From Marinobacter sp. LV10R510-11A (GTDB taxonomy: Bacteria; Pseudomonadota; Gammaproteobacteria; Pseudomonadales; Oleiphilaceae), in assembly GCF_900215155.1 (NCBI RefSeq), contig NZ_LT907980.1, positions 3,720,001 through 3,784,000 of the forward strand: 64,000 bases of DNA, read 5' to 3'. A program made the position numbers and the translations under genes. Below the pieces are notes generated by a model, which saw nothing but the letters and a program-made list of their open reading frames with translations, did no database searches and had not been told where the DNA came from. Position 1 is the stretch's first letter, and each line of letters opens with the position of its first letter. Positions 17,506-27,170 of the stretch are shown here, one piece after another.

Positions 17506-17805
17506 CTAATAGCGGTTTTCCCCAAAACTAACGCCTTTGGCATAAGAGCGGGTACCAGTGGCGTAACCCAAAGCTACAGCGCCATGGAGTGGAACGACCA
17601 CGATATCTCCCTTGGAAATTGAGAAGAACCTTTTTATTTGTTTGCGTCTTCGGCCCGGGTCGATACCTTTATCAGAAAACAGTCCCAGAAGTTCTTCAAC
17701 GCTTGAAGCCTCAGAAAAATTGATCTGTGACCAGCCGTGGCCAGCCTGATTTTCACTAATCAGCTTGGCAGGGCTGCGAACCAGATAGATCTTTGGATCT
17801 TCCAT
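17506..17805 (-). CDS. small protein resembling the N-terminal domain of Mrr-like restriction proteins; likely a fragment
   Basis: A 99-residue protein with a good ribosome site (AAGGAT eight bases before the ATG). The core KQIKRFFSISKGDIVVVPL followed by VALGYATG resembles the N-terminal, non-catalytic domain of some Mrr-type restriction endonucleases, where a GDxVV-P segment precedes a G-x-x-TG strand. No PD-(D/E)XK nuclease part follows: the reading frame stops and the next 150 bases hold no gene. It sits just downstream of the broken hsdR. The likeness is from memory of the family pattern and not certain; a free-standing small protein is the alternative. Confidence 0.5.
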   Translation of the reverse strand: MEDPKIYLVRSPAKLISENQAGHGWSQINFSEASSVEELLGLFSDKGIDPGRRRKQIKRFFSISKGDIVVVPLHGAVALGYATGTRSYAKGVSFGENRY

Positions 17806-17827
17806 GCTTTGTATCCTTCTTTAGTAG

Positions 17828-20595
17828 TTATTGTGGCCAAGTTAACGGTGCGTCCAGTGATTGGATAACGCTTCCGCTTGTTCCATAATCAATGCAATCG
17901 CTGCCGGCGCTTTCGTTGCTGGCCAGGGCATCGTAGAAAGCCACTTCGTCGGGGTTCAGGCCAAGGGCAGCATCCCGTTCCATTTCTGCTTGGAACTGCT
18001 TGGCCATGGCGATCAGCTCCTCGATCACCTGTGCCGTTTCAATGCCACGGTTGTTGTACTTGCGGAGCGTCTCTTGCAGGCGGTCGGCGTATTTCTTCTC
18101 CTGCACCACGTTGTTGCGGGTTTTGGCTTTGATGTCGTCCTTCAACAGCTTTTCTAGCAGCTCCACGGCGAAGTTCTTGTAGGGCATTTGCCTAACGTCT
18201 TCCAAAAATTCTTCGGAGAGCAGGCCGATATTGGGTCTGTCCAAGCCACATAGGGCGAACACGTCGGTTACGCCCCCGCCTATCAGCGCGTTATCCAGGA
18301 TCTGCTTCAGAGCAGATTTTTTGTCTTCCTCTGTTAGCTTCTTGTCCACGCTGGTGAATTTGGTAATCGCGGTTTTCACCTGGGACAGGAAGGCCACTTC
18401 TTTTTGCAGCGCCTGGGCTTCATCCAACGTGGCGCAAAGGGAGAACGCCTTATTCATGGCCAGCACGGTATCCAGAAAGCGCTTCTTACCGTCTTCTAGG
18501 CCCAGAATGTAGTTGGCATCGGTGTAGGTTTTCAGGGCCAGCTTGAGCTCGTTGGCAATGCCGATGTAGTCCACCACCAGGCCGCCGGGTTTGTCTTTGA
18601 ACACACGGTTTACCCGGGCAATGGCCTGCATCAAATTGTGGCCCTTCATGGGCTTGTCCACATACATGGTGTGGCAGCAGGGCGCATCGAAACCGGTCAG
18701 CCACATATCCCGCACGATCACCAGCTTGAGCCGGTCATCACAACTTTGATAGCGCCTTTCTCCGGGTCATCGTCGTGCCACTCCGGGCGCAGGGCGACGA
18801 GCTCGTTATACAGGTGCGCAGCAATCTCGCGGCTCATGGCGACAATCATGGCCTTGCCGTCGATGGTGCTGTTGCGGGTTTCGAAGTGCTTGACCAGATC
18901 TTCCGCTACCTGTTCCAAGCGCGGGCCGGCGCCCACCAGTTTTTCCAACCGGCTCCATTCGCCCTTGGTTTTCTCCCGGCTGCCAACGTCCTCATCGTCT
19001 TCTACCACTTCCTCTACCTGGTCAGACAGCGCCTCGATGGCTTCGTGGTTGATGTCGAGTTTGGCCAGGCGTGATTCATAGTAGATAGGCACGGTTGCGC
19101 CATCGTCGACCGCATCCTGAATATCGTAGATGGACACGTAATCGCCGAATACGGCGCGGGTGTCCTTGTCTTCGTTTTCGATAGGGGTGCCAGTAAAGCC
19201 GATGAATGACGCATTAGGCAAGGCATCGCGCATGTGGCGGGCGTAGCCGAACTTGTAGGTGCCGTCTTTCTTGAGTGTCGCTTTCAGGCCGTACTGACTG
19301 CGGTGGGCCTCGTCTGAGATCACCACGATGTTATGGCGATCGTTCAAAATAGGGTGGCCGCTTTCGTCATTCAGCAAAGCAAACTTTTGCACCGTGGTGA
19401 AGATGATCCCGCCGGATTCTCGTTCCGCCAGCAGTTGGCGTAATGTATCCCGGTCTTCTGCCTGCACCGGTTCCTGTTTAAGCAGTTCTTTGGCGGCGCT
19501 GAAGGTGGCAAAAAGCTGGCCGTCAAGGTCGTTGCGGTCAGTGACCACAACCAAGGTGGGATTGTTCATTTCTGGCTGTTGCAGCAGCTTGCCGGCGTAA
19601 CAGCACATAGAAATGCTTTTGCCAGAACCCTAGGTATGCCATACCACACCGGCTTTCTTGCTACCGGGCACTACTTCGTCACCGTAAGTGGCGCGTTTTT
19701 CGCCGATGCCACCGCCACTCATATCCTGGGCGGCAACCACCGTGGCCCGCACTGCTTCACGCACGGCATGGAATTGGTGGTAGCCGGCAATCTTCTTGAT
19801 TAGTTTTTCGGCATCGGTTTCGAAAATTACAAAGTAACGGATGTAATCCAGGAACAGCGCACGGTTGAAAAAGCCGCGCACCATGGTTTCCAGCTGCCAT
19901 TCTAATAGCGGCTTGTCGTCTTCGTCCTTGATGGTGCGCCAGGGCATGTAACGCTCTTGGCTGGCGGTGAGCGAGCCCACGCGGGCAAGGTAGCCGTCAC
20001 TAATGATAGCGGCTTCGTTGTAGGCGAACAGGTCGGTGACTTCGTCTTTGTAGGTCTGAATCTGGTTGAAGGCATCCCAAATATCGACATTCTCAGCACC
20101 GGGGCTTTTTAGCTCCAGCACCGCCAGCGGTAGGCCGTTAATGAAGCAAATAATATCGGGCCGGCGAAGCTGTTTGGAGCCTTCGAGGGTGAACTGGTTG
20201 ATGGCGCGAAAGCGGTTGGCGGTCACGTCGCCGAAGTCCACCAGAAACGCCTGATCGTGAACCACCCTGTCGGGCTCACTATTGGACGCTCTGGGCAGCT
20301 TGTATTCAACCGGTACGCCATCCAACAACAGTCGATGGAAGGCGCGGTTGCTGATCGCCACATCCAGGCTTTGCGGTTTGCGCACCACATCCACCGCTTG
20401 CTCCACGGCGCTCTGGGGCAAGTGAGGGTTAATGCGGCGGATGGCCGCCTCAAGATCAGCCAGCAACAATACTTGTCGGTAATCGGCCCGCTCCGGTGAC
20501 GGGCCATCCGGTGCGAGATCAGGCCCGTGGGCAACTTCCCAGCCACCCACAGCAAACCACGCCAGGCATTGTTGTTCCAGCTGATCTTCAGTCAT
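17828..20595 (-). pseudogene. hsdR: type I restriction endonuclease subunit R, disrupted
   Basis: Three consecutive minus-strand pieces form one HsdR. Piece 1 (19630-20595) has the nuclease domain with PDIICFINGLPLAVLELKSP and ends VVWHT. A TAG at 19630 replaces the expected Gln codon of Walker A, and GSGKS follows in the same frame. Piece 2 (18718-19629) has helicase motifs ([23 protein letters not shown]) and ends after VVMTGSSW. Piece 3 (17828-18721) resumes at [16 protein letters not shown] in another frame. The expected 30-40 residues between VVMTGS and LKLVIVRD are missing, so a deletion with frameshift is likely. After ALASNESA the expected C-terminal helices are replaced by about 25 unrelated residues. 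Even with readthrough of the amber codon the protein would be broken, so restriction activity is almost certainly lost. Confidence 0.9.
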
Positions 20596-20617
20596 ACCGT
20601 ACTACCTTCTCGGTTTC

Positions 20618-22717
20618 TTACCTTTGGATTTCCTGCAAGGAGCTTGTCGTAATGTAGGCTTGCCGCTTGTCATTCGGCGTTTGTGGAAACGCCAGCGTCA
20701 GTGACTTGTCATCTATCATCGTACCCAAATACTGGTGTCGCAGCGTATCAGCCGTCCGGTTCAGGAGTTCAGCAAGGCAGGATCGGGTTACGTAATGCCC
20801 AACGCAGAGCTGCAAAATAGTTGCACGCATGGTTTCCGGGTCCAGGCGTTTACTGGTGGCGGACGGCTCTGCGACCGATTTGAGCCTTGCGTAGAAGTCT
20901 GGTGCAAGGTTCTCCAGATCATGGATGGCCGGCGCCTTCAATGCGGGTGAAATCAATCGCCCGAATTGATCACGGTGATCTGTAGCCAATTCGCTATCGC
21001 CGGAGAAGGCAACTCTGTTATCCACCCTAAAGCTCTTATCGCCGGAGTAGGTCTGCTTATCACCGGAGTAGCTTTGCTTGTCGCCGGAGTAAGCTGCCTT
21101 ATCGCCGGAGTAGCTGGTGTCGCTGGCTGATAAATCTACGACTGCGTCCTGGTCTGAACCTATGGGCACCCCGAATACTTGTTCTGGGGTGGGTATGCCC
21201 GCTCCCGGGAGATGGTAAACCGCACCTCGGCCACGGCCGTTGGTTTCGAACATTGACTGCTTAACTAGCGATTGCAGCGCCAAGGTGACGTCGTGAGAGT
21301 GATCGGTGGTGATTTCCGAAATACGGCCGTGTGATACCACTTGCTCGGTGGCTGCAGTGGCAAGAATCAGACGCTCCAGCCTTGGGAGAGTTCTGTAAGA
21401 CTCGCCAAATCGGTCTTCGAGCTGCTGTTGAATTTCCTCCGGCATCAGCTCCAGCATTCTCAGCTCCAGCAGCGTTTGCGGGGGTTCGTCGATCTCATAA
21501 AGAGCTGGGCGACGCCAATGGCGCCAATTCCAGCCACTGTAAATTTTGGGTATGCCGGAGCCGGCTCGCTCACCCAGCCCGATCATCAGGAACATCTGGT
21601 GCATAATCCGGTTGCGGCAATCTGATTCGCCGCCCTTGACTGCTCTGTCCAACGGAATTCGCATGTCGCCCGGGTTCCGGAAACCGAGCATGTCTGGGCG
21701 CTTCACCACCAGTACCGATACCCGCCCCGAGAAGTCTGCATGCACCAGTGTATTTACCAGTGCTTCCCGAATGGCCTCGTGAATAGGGGTGTCATCTCGC
21801 CTTTGGCCAGACTTCAGGCGGAAAGGGACTTTCAGGGTGTCTGGGTTGGTTAGTTTGCGGTAAACAATGCGGTAGAAGTCAAAAAGGTTTCCGGACCAGG
21901 TGCCGTCGGGCACAAGGCGGTCAACCCAGCGCAACTCTGTTTTTGCTTCCGGGCGCTCCTGATAGTCCACAAAGTAGTGCGGTGCCGCTTCTTGGATGGC
22001 ATCCCATGTTCCAAACATCAGCACGCCGGCAAGTGTCAGGCCTTCCTCTCCGGTCTGACGATCTTTACGCCATCCGTGCAGTTTCTTTAATAGCCCGAAA
22101 TCATCGTGATCAAGGAACGGATGCCCTGGTTTGGTGTCTTTCAGCATCTGCCGGTAAACGCTAAGGCTCTGCTTGTCGATGTCGTTCCAGCCAAAACCTG
22201 TAAGGAGCTTGCTGTCGCGATCGTCTTCGACCTGCTCCGCCAACATTCGTTTTACGGCTTCATCGTCGCAAGCCCGGTCGCCTTCATGCAGCCGGCGGAA
22301 GGTGTTCCGATTGAACGGCGTGCTTCCCAGATAAACAGGTTTTTGCTTTCGTGAGGCTTGCGGCACGGAAATCTTAATAATCGATTGCCCTTCTACATTC
22401 AGTACCTCAACGTCTGAATCCTGAAGCAGGTTCGCGCTGACTTTGCTGGGGTTGTTCAGGGTATTGAACAGATCCGTTATCACCTTTTCCGTTTGCTGCA
22501 CGCCTTCAATATTGAAGCGCCCCCTGGGTTTCTCCCTGAGGCCTAGCACCACCAGGCCACCATGGGTATTGGCAAACGCACTGTAGGTCTCCCAGAAATC
22601 TTTGGGTAGGGCGCCTTTGCCATCTCGGCCGCCTGCAAGTTTGCATTCAAGTTCGGCAGACTCTGTAAGGTCAGAGAGCCAGTCGATTATGTTTTCCGGA
22701 GTCAGCGTTTTGTTCAT
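20618..22717 (-). CDS. AlbA_2 (Schlafen-type) putative DNA-binding/ATP-binding protein with YSGDK repeats
   Basis: A 699-residue protein. The N-terminal AlbA_2 domain (about 15-150) shows ESAELECKLAGG, AFANTHGGLVVLGL and a later NRNTFRRLHEGDR. A central region (about 260-430) has the HEAIREALVNTLVHADFSG segment typical of ATP-binding AlbA_2 regulators, then winged-helix-like stretches. Near residues 533-560 are four copies of YSGDK, each encoded by a 21-bp DNA repeat, plus a degenerate fifth. Genes of this family are often found inside type I restriction loci as accessory genes. Its place between hsdR and hsdS is consistent with that. Molecular function is unknown. Confidence 0.75.
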   Translation of the reverse strand: MNKTLTPENIIDWLSDLTESAELECKLAGGRDGKGALPKDFWETYSAFANTHGGLVVLGLREKPRGRFNIEGVQQTEKVITDLFNTLNNPSKVSANLLQDSDVEVLNVEGQSIIKISVPQASRKQKPVYLGSTPFNRNTFRRLHEGDRACDDEAVKRMLAEQVEDDRDSKLLTGFGWNDIDKQSLSVYRQMLKDTKPGHPFLDHDDFGLLKKLHGWRKDRQTGEEGLTLAGVLMFGTWDAIQEAAPHYFVDYQERPEAKTELRWVDRLVPDGTWSGNLFDFYRIVYRKLTNPDTLKVPFRLKSGQRRDDTPIHEAIREALVNTLVHADFSGRVSVLVVKRPDMLGFRNPGDMRIPLDRAVKGGESDCRNRIMHQMFLMIGLGERAGSGIPKIYSGWNWRHWRRPALYEIDEPPQTLLELRMLELMPEEIQQQLEDRFGESYRTLPRLERLILATAATEQVVSHGRISEITTDHSHDVTLALQSLVKQSMFETNGRGRGAVYHLPGAGIPTPEQVFGVPIGSDQDAVVDLSASDTSYSGDKAAYSGDKQSYSGDKQTYSGDKSFRVDNRVAFSGDSELATDHRDQFGRLISPALKAPAIHDLENLAPDFYARLKSVAEPSATSKRLDPETMRATILQLCVGHYVTRSCLAELLNRTADTLRHQYLGTMIDDKSLTLAFPQTPNDKRQAYITTSSLQEIQR
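21035..21118 (-). repeat. four 21-bp tandem repeats within the AlbA_2 gene
   Basis: Four in-frame 21-bp units at 21035-21055, 21056-21076, 21077-21097 and 21098-21118 share the core CCGGAGTA and encode the heptad Y-S-G-D-K-x-x. A fifth, diverged unit (FSGDS) lies downstream in the protein. Because the unit is a multiple of three, copy number could change without breaking the frame. Confidence 0.9.
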
Positions 22718-22770
22718 ATAAATGGCTCGGCGGTAATTTCCTTTATGGCGGCTACCATTTTGGCGAACTC

Positions 22771-23973
22771 CTAAGAATCGCTTAGCAGTTCCGTGTCCTG
22801 GTCAGTTTGTCCACCGCTCAGATCAGTGTTTTTCAACTGATGCCGAATCTTCTCCAGCGGGCCGCTAAGGGCTTGCTCCAGTTGTACCATATGCTCCACC
22901 AGCCATTGGATCATTTCTGGCCAGTTCGCCTTGTCGTAGCCGTTGACCGGTTTGGCAAAGACGATTCGGCAGGCTTTTCGATTAGGCAGTGGCTGCCAGG
23001 TAAGCGCGGCGCCAAATTTTGTTTCGATGTGTGCCTTCTGGTTTTCCAACCGATCAAATGCGAACTGATTTACTTCAGCTTGCGAACGTGACATGTAGAA
23101 CTCCACCCGCACTTCGTTTTTGCTGAAGATTAGGTTAAATACCATTGCAGATAGCCCGGAGCCAGCCGATAGCCAGTGGTCTTTGTTCGGGCTGATGTTG
23201 TTATAGAGGCTACAGCTACTGTGACTGAATGCATCCAGTGCTTGCTCCCAGAAGGCCAGCCGCAGTCGGTGGCTATTAAGCTGCTCGTGGCTGGCACTCT
23301 TTTCTTCGGCTTCTTTAGCCATCATGCCGATCATGAAGTCTGCCGCTTCTGGCGTGGGGATTATCTGCTCCACGTTTAAGAATAATTCTGCGCCGGCCTG
23401 GTAGGGCGTTACCTTGAAACACTGGCAAATAACGCCGAACTGGCTAAGCCATAGCACGGTGTTGGTGACTTCCTTACGATAGTGGGCGGCCACCAGAATC
23501 AGACGCTGGCTTTTCAGGGTGTTCAGCTGCACGGACTGTAAATCATCCGCTTGCAGAAATTCCAACAGAACTTTCTCAGCATTGGCGGGCTCTGCGCCTT
23601 CCAACTGCGCTTTTTGGTTAAGGTAGCGCTGAAAAATCTCAACCACTTGCTGCTTTTTCAGGTTGGCGCAGTAACTGGCGTATTTGAGTGCTTGCCACAC
23701 TACATCCCGGCCGCTGTCATCGAGTTTGTTTTCGATGATGACCAGGTTGCCGTCTTTATCGATGGCAAGTAGATCAAGCCGCTCGCGGGTGTCATCGAAA
23801 CCGTCGAATTCTTTCTGGATGATCAGTAGCTCGTCACCTTCGCCCGGAGATAGCGCTTGGGGGTAGTTTTCCAGCCACTCTTGTAGATGTTTGCGTTCGG
23901 TAAAGCCGAGGTCGGTGAAACGTTTTACTTCCAGTGGTTTTATGCGGTTGGCGGCTGCATCGATTTTAAACAT
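22771..23973 (-). CDS. DUF4268-type protein with PD-(D/E)XK-like nuclease region
   Basis: A 400-residue protein. Residues about 45-110 hold a nuclease-fold pattern: RLDLLAIDKDGNLVIIENK (D67, then E81-N-K83) followed by a helix with QALKYASYC. The C-terminal part (about 240-380, RLAFWEQALDAF and GAALTWQPLPNRKACRI) fits DUF4268. Such proteins occur in restriction-modification loci, but their substrate is not established. It starts 8 nt inside the end of hsdS, so it is part of the same transcript. Nuclease activity is inferred from the motif only. Confidence 0.72.
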   Translation of the reverse strand: MFKIDAAANRIKPLEVKRFTDLGFTERKHLQEWLENYPQALSPGEGDELLIIQKEFDGFDDTRERLDLLAIDKDGNLVIIENKLDDSGRDVVWQALKYASYCANLKKQQVVEIFQRYLNQKAQLEGAEPANAEKVLLEFLQADDLQSVQLNTLKSQRLILVAAHYRKEVTNTVLWLSQFGVICQCFKVTPYQAGAELFLNVEQIIPTPEAADFMIGMMAKEAEEKSASHEQLNSHRLRLAFWEQALDAFSHSSCSLYNNISPNKDHWLSAGSGLSAMVFNLIFSKNEVRVEFYMSRSQAEVNQFAFDRLENQKAHIETKFGAALTWQPLPNRKACRIVFAKPVNGYDKANWPEMIQWLVEHMVQLEQALSGPLEKIRHQLKNTDLSGGQTDQDTELLSDS

Positions 23974-25447
23974 TGGCTGCTTCCTCGATTTCAGCTAACT
24001 CAGATTCAGCTTCTGATGCTGAGAGCGCACCGGAAAGGAGTTTGGGCAAAAGGTTGTCCCTTAAAGTGCCTAAAGTCTGCGCTTCCTTCACGTTATTAAG
24101 AATACCGCCCAATAAAACAGATGAATATTTGCCGTAGCTATCGAGAAGTTCTTCTGAAGGCATCAATATCTGTATTCGGGAGAAGCTGCCAGTGTTCAGG
24201 TTCAGTGTGGCGCTCCCTCCACTGGCCAAATCGTGGAGATCTTTGTAAAGTGATCCCATCCGAAAATACAGATAAGGTGTGTAGTATTCCTCAAGAGGGA
24301 CGATGCTGTTAATTTGCTGATTTGTATGACTCTCTTCGGTTGCAATTACCACTTGCCCCACTGTTGCTATGCAGCTAACACAAATACTTCCTTTCGAAAT
24401 CGCTTTTTTTGATTGAGAGGCCGCACCTTTAGAGCTCAGGTGGTCGCCAGTTTTAGTGGCGAACATGTTTCCATGCATATCGGGAATCTTGATGAACGGG
24501 ATATCGCTGCCATAGAACTCTGGCTTCTGTTTTGATGGAGTTTTGCCACATACAACTTTCCCAAAATCAGATATTGGGGCAACACTCCACCCCTCCGGAA
24601 TCTCACCCAACTCACTATGCTGCATAGCCGACGGAAACAGCTCGGCGGTGGCGCGAAGTTCGGCGTATTGCTCGGGCTGTTCGGCCTGGAGGCGGGCCAG
24701 CTTGCCTCCGGTGGCCGCCCCAGGCGCACTGCCTTCTTTGGCATTGGCGCATTCCTGCGCGTCACCGGTAATGACCTGCATGGCGGCGAGCAGGGCGTCT
24801 TCTTCGCTGCCGCCGGCGTCCAGTGCGGCGATCTTAGCTTTGACCGGCTCGAAATCGACAAACCAGCTTTTGAAGATGGCTTGAGCTATTTCTTCGAGGG
24901 TTTGGTTGAGATGGTGGTTGAGTTGGATTTTGTCGTGCAAATCGGCCAGAACTTTCGCGATACCTTGTTGAACGTCTAGCGGTGGCAATTTGACGGTCAG
25001 GCTTTTTAGCATGTCATTATTGAGGCTTGCTCGCGTTGACATGTTGGCAAGACTCAGAACTTGTTGCCGAAACCCTGGGCTGTTAAAGAAAAAGGCCGAA
25101 TATCTAGCGTCGATTTCTACCGATCCGTTCGGTCTTAGACGTTTGCAAAACCCATTAAATGACGCGTCAGGGTAGTCTTTAGTTGCCACACAGCTCATGC
25201 CAAGCTCGTCAAAAGTTTCGCTGGTTCGAGTAATGAAAACGTCGCCAGTCCGAACGGAGCATTTGTGTCGTTCTTTCGTATTTGTATTTGCTAAGCTAGT
25301 GAGCTCTTCTGGAACGAAGTAGTTATAAAACACTTCTTTGAAGGTAAGGAAAGGATAGCCGAAACCGAACTCCTTTCTGCCCTTATTCAAGCCATTGGTA
25401 ACGTCATATATGTCTAGAAGCGAATACTCTCTCCATTCAGAGCTCAT
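23966..25447 (-). CDS. hsdS: type I restriction-modification specificity subunit S
   Basis: A 493-residue specificity protein with two target-recognition domains. Domain 1 (about 1-150) ends in the conserved region LPPLDVQQGIAKVLADLHDKI. A helical spacer (about 170-290) follows, then domain 2 (about 295-440), then a second helix with LRDNLLPKLLSGALSASEAE. Each domain reads half of a split recognition site. The frame is open and overlaps hsdM by 11 nt. An Ala- and Gln-rich stretch (about 215-270) lengthens the spacer. With hsdM it could still direct methylation even though hsdR is broken. The recognition sequence cannot be read from the protein. Confidence 0.9.
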   Translation of the reverse strand: MSSEWREYSLLDIYDVTNGLNKGRKEFGFGYPFLTFKEVFYNYFVPEELTSLANTNTKERHKCSVRTGDVFITRTSETFDELGMSCVATKDYPDASFNGFCKRLRPNGSVEIDARYSAFFFNSPGFRQQVLSLANMSTRASLNNDMLKSLTVKLPPLDVQQGIAKVLADLHDKIQLNHHLNQTLEEIAQAIFKSWFVDFEPVKAKIAALDAGGSEEDALLAAMQVITGDAQECANAKEGSAPGAATGGKLARLQAEQPEQYAELRATAELFPSAMQHSELGEIPEGWSVAPISDFGKVVCGKTPSKQKPEFYGSDIPFIKIPDMHGNMFATKTGDHLSSKGAASQSKKAISKGSICVSCIATVGQVVIATEESHTNQQINSIVPLEEYYTPYLYFRMGSLYKDLHDLASGGSATLNLNTGSFSRIQILMPSEELLDSYGKYSSVLLGGILNNVKEAQTLGTLRDNLLPKLLSGALSASEAESELAEIEEAANV

Positions 25448-27170
25448 ACCCTAGCCCCCCAATATTTCGCTTAATCTCGGCTTCCAGCCGGTCGCTCTCC
25501 GCAAACTGCTGCCGCAGCTGCCCGTTTAAACGGGTCATCTTCTCAGCAAAGGGCTCGCCATCGTCTTCTTGCTCTCGGGCACCCACATACCGCCCCGGTG
25601 TCAGCACAAAGTCGTGCTTTTTGATCTCTTCCAGGCTGGCGGATTTGCAGAAGCCCGCCATATCCTCGTAGCCTTCACCCTGCTGCCAGGCGTGGAAGGT
25701 GTCGGCGATTTTGGCGATGTCATCAACGGTGAAGTCCCGCAGTACCCGGTCACGCATAAAGCCGAGGTTGCGGGCGTCGATGAATAGCAGCTCTTTCTGG
25801 CGGTTGCGTTTTTCCCCCTCTCCCCCAACCCCTCTCCCGCTGGGGGAGAGGGGAGCTTTATTCTTGGTCAGGAACCAGATGCAGGCCGGGATCTGGGTGT
25901 TGGTGAACAGTTGGCCGGGCAGGGCGACCATGCATTCCACCAGGTCTTCTTCTATCAGGCGCTTGCGGATTTCACCTTCGTTATTGGTGTTGGAACTCAT
26001 TGAGCCGTTGGCCAGCAACAGAGCCATGCTGCCGGTGGGTGCCAGGTGGTGTAGCATGTGTTGCATCCAGCCGAAGTTGGCGTTGCCCTTGGGTGGCGTG
26101 CCGTATTTCCAGCGGGTATCTTCCGCCAGCGATTCGTTCCACCAGTCTTTGATGTTGAAGGGCGGGTTGGCCATCACAAAATCGGCGCGCAGGTCTGGGT
26201 GTTGATCGTCCAGAAAGGTGTCGGCGTTTTTCTTGCCGAAGTTGAAGTCGATGCCCCGTATGGCCATGTTCATGGCGGCCAGCTTCCAGGTAGTGGGGTT
26301 GGACTCCTGCCCGTATACGGAAATGTGCTTTTTCTGTTCGGCAGCATCGTAGTGCTGCTCGCTGGCGTGTTCTTCAATGAACTTGTCGCTGGAAACGAAA
26401 AATCCGCCCGAGCCCATAGCCGGGTCGTACACGCGGCCGGAATAGGGCTGCAACATTTCAACAATCAGGGTGACGATGCTTTTTGGCGTGTAATACTGGC
26501 CGCCCTGCTTGCCTTCAGCCAGGGCGAACTGGCCTAAAAAGTATTCGTACACATGGCCGAGGATGTCTTTGCTTTGCAGCTCCAGCTTTTCGCCTTCAAA
26601 AATCGGTTTGGTGAAGGAGGTGTCAGAGAAGGTGTTGATCAGGCCCAGCAGCTTGTCGTTTTCCAGCTGGTACTGGCTGATTCGGTTAAGAATGCCTTTG
26701 AGCTTGGTGTTGCTCTTTTCGATGTCTTCCAGGGCGTTGTCGATCAGCCAGGAGACGGAACGCAGTTTTACATCATTGCCAACATCGTCTTGCCAGAGAA
26801 CAGTGCCTACGGGGAGCACGGCTTTTTCTTTCAGGGTGTTCCAGCGGGCGGGTTTGGGTACCCAGAACACGTTGGCTTCACGGTAGTAATCTAACACTTC
26901 CAACTCTTCAATCAGCGCCTGCTGGTATTCCTCGTCGCCGTCGAAGTCTTCTCGGGGCATGTAGTAGATGTTGTCGTCGCTGTCGGTCTTGAACAACGCT
27001 AGCAACTCTTCCTGGCGCTCCTCGAAGGAGTCAGACACGTACTTGAGGAAGATCAGGCCCAAAACTACGTGCTTGTAGTTGGCTGCGTCTAGGTTGGCAC
27101 GGAGCTTGTCAGCGGCTTTCCAGAGTTTGTCGTCCAGGGCTTTGAGGAATTGCTGTTCCGTGTTGTGCAT
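25437..27170 (-). CDS. hsdM: type I restriction-modification DNA methyltransferase subunit M
   Basis: A 577-residue N6-adenine methyltransferase. The N-terminal helical HsdM domain (about 8-180) is followed by the AdoMet site DPAMGSGGF (249-257) and the catalytic motif NPPF (335-338). YTPK (227-230) precedes the AdoMet site as usual. GAGGG seven bases before ATG 27170 supports the start. Between IWFLTKNK and the conserved LLFIDARNLG lies an in-frame insert (about 439-453, LSPSGRGVGGEGE) encoded by a palindromic repeat. The insert is in a loop region of the family, so the enzyme may remain active; that is untested. Confidence 0.92.
   Translation of the reverse strand: MHNTEQQFLKALDDKLWKAADKLRANLDAANYKHVVLGLIFLKYVSDSFEERQEELLALFKTDSDDNIYYMPREDFDGDEEYQQALIEELEVLDYYREANVFWVPKPARWNTLKEKAVLPVGTVLWQDDVGNDVKLRSVSWLIDNALEDIEKSNTKLKGILNRISQYQLENDKLLGLINTFSDTSFTKPIFEGEKLELQSKDILGHVYEYFLGQFALAEGKQGGQYYTPKSIVTLIVEMLQPYSGRVYDPAMGSGGFFVSSDKFIEEHASEQHYDAAEQKKHISVYGQESNPTTWKLAAMNMAIRGIDFNFGKKNADTFLDDQHPDLRADFVMANPPFNIKDWWNESLAEDTRWKYGTPPKGNANFGWMQHMLHHLAPTGSMALLLANGSMSSNTNNEGEIRKRLIEEDLVECMVALPGQLFTNTQIPACIWFLTKNKAPLSPSGRGVGGEGEKRNRQKELLFIDARNLGFMRDRVLRDFTVDDIAKIADTFHAWQQGEGYEDMAGFCKSASLEEIKKHDFVLTPGRYVGAREQEDDGEPFAEKMTRLNGQLRQQFAESDRLEAEIKRNIGGLGYEL
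25813..25855. repeat. palindromic repeat element inserted in frame within hsdM
   Basis: The plus strand reads CCCCTCTCCC twice and then GGGGGAGAGGGG, so it can form a GC-rich hairpin. On the coding strand it yields LSPSGRGVGGEGE, which has no counterpart in the expected HsdM alignment. This C-rich/G-rich palindrome is a dispersed small repeat type seen in many proteobacteria. Confidence 0.8.

Noticed and set aside
25813..25855. CRISPR-like repeat
   Set aside because: A single palindrome without spaced copies; no array of repeats and spacers occurs in the window.
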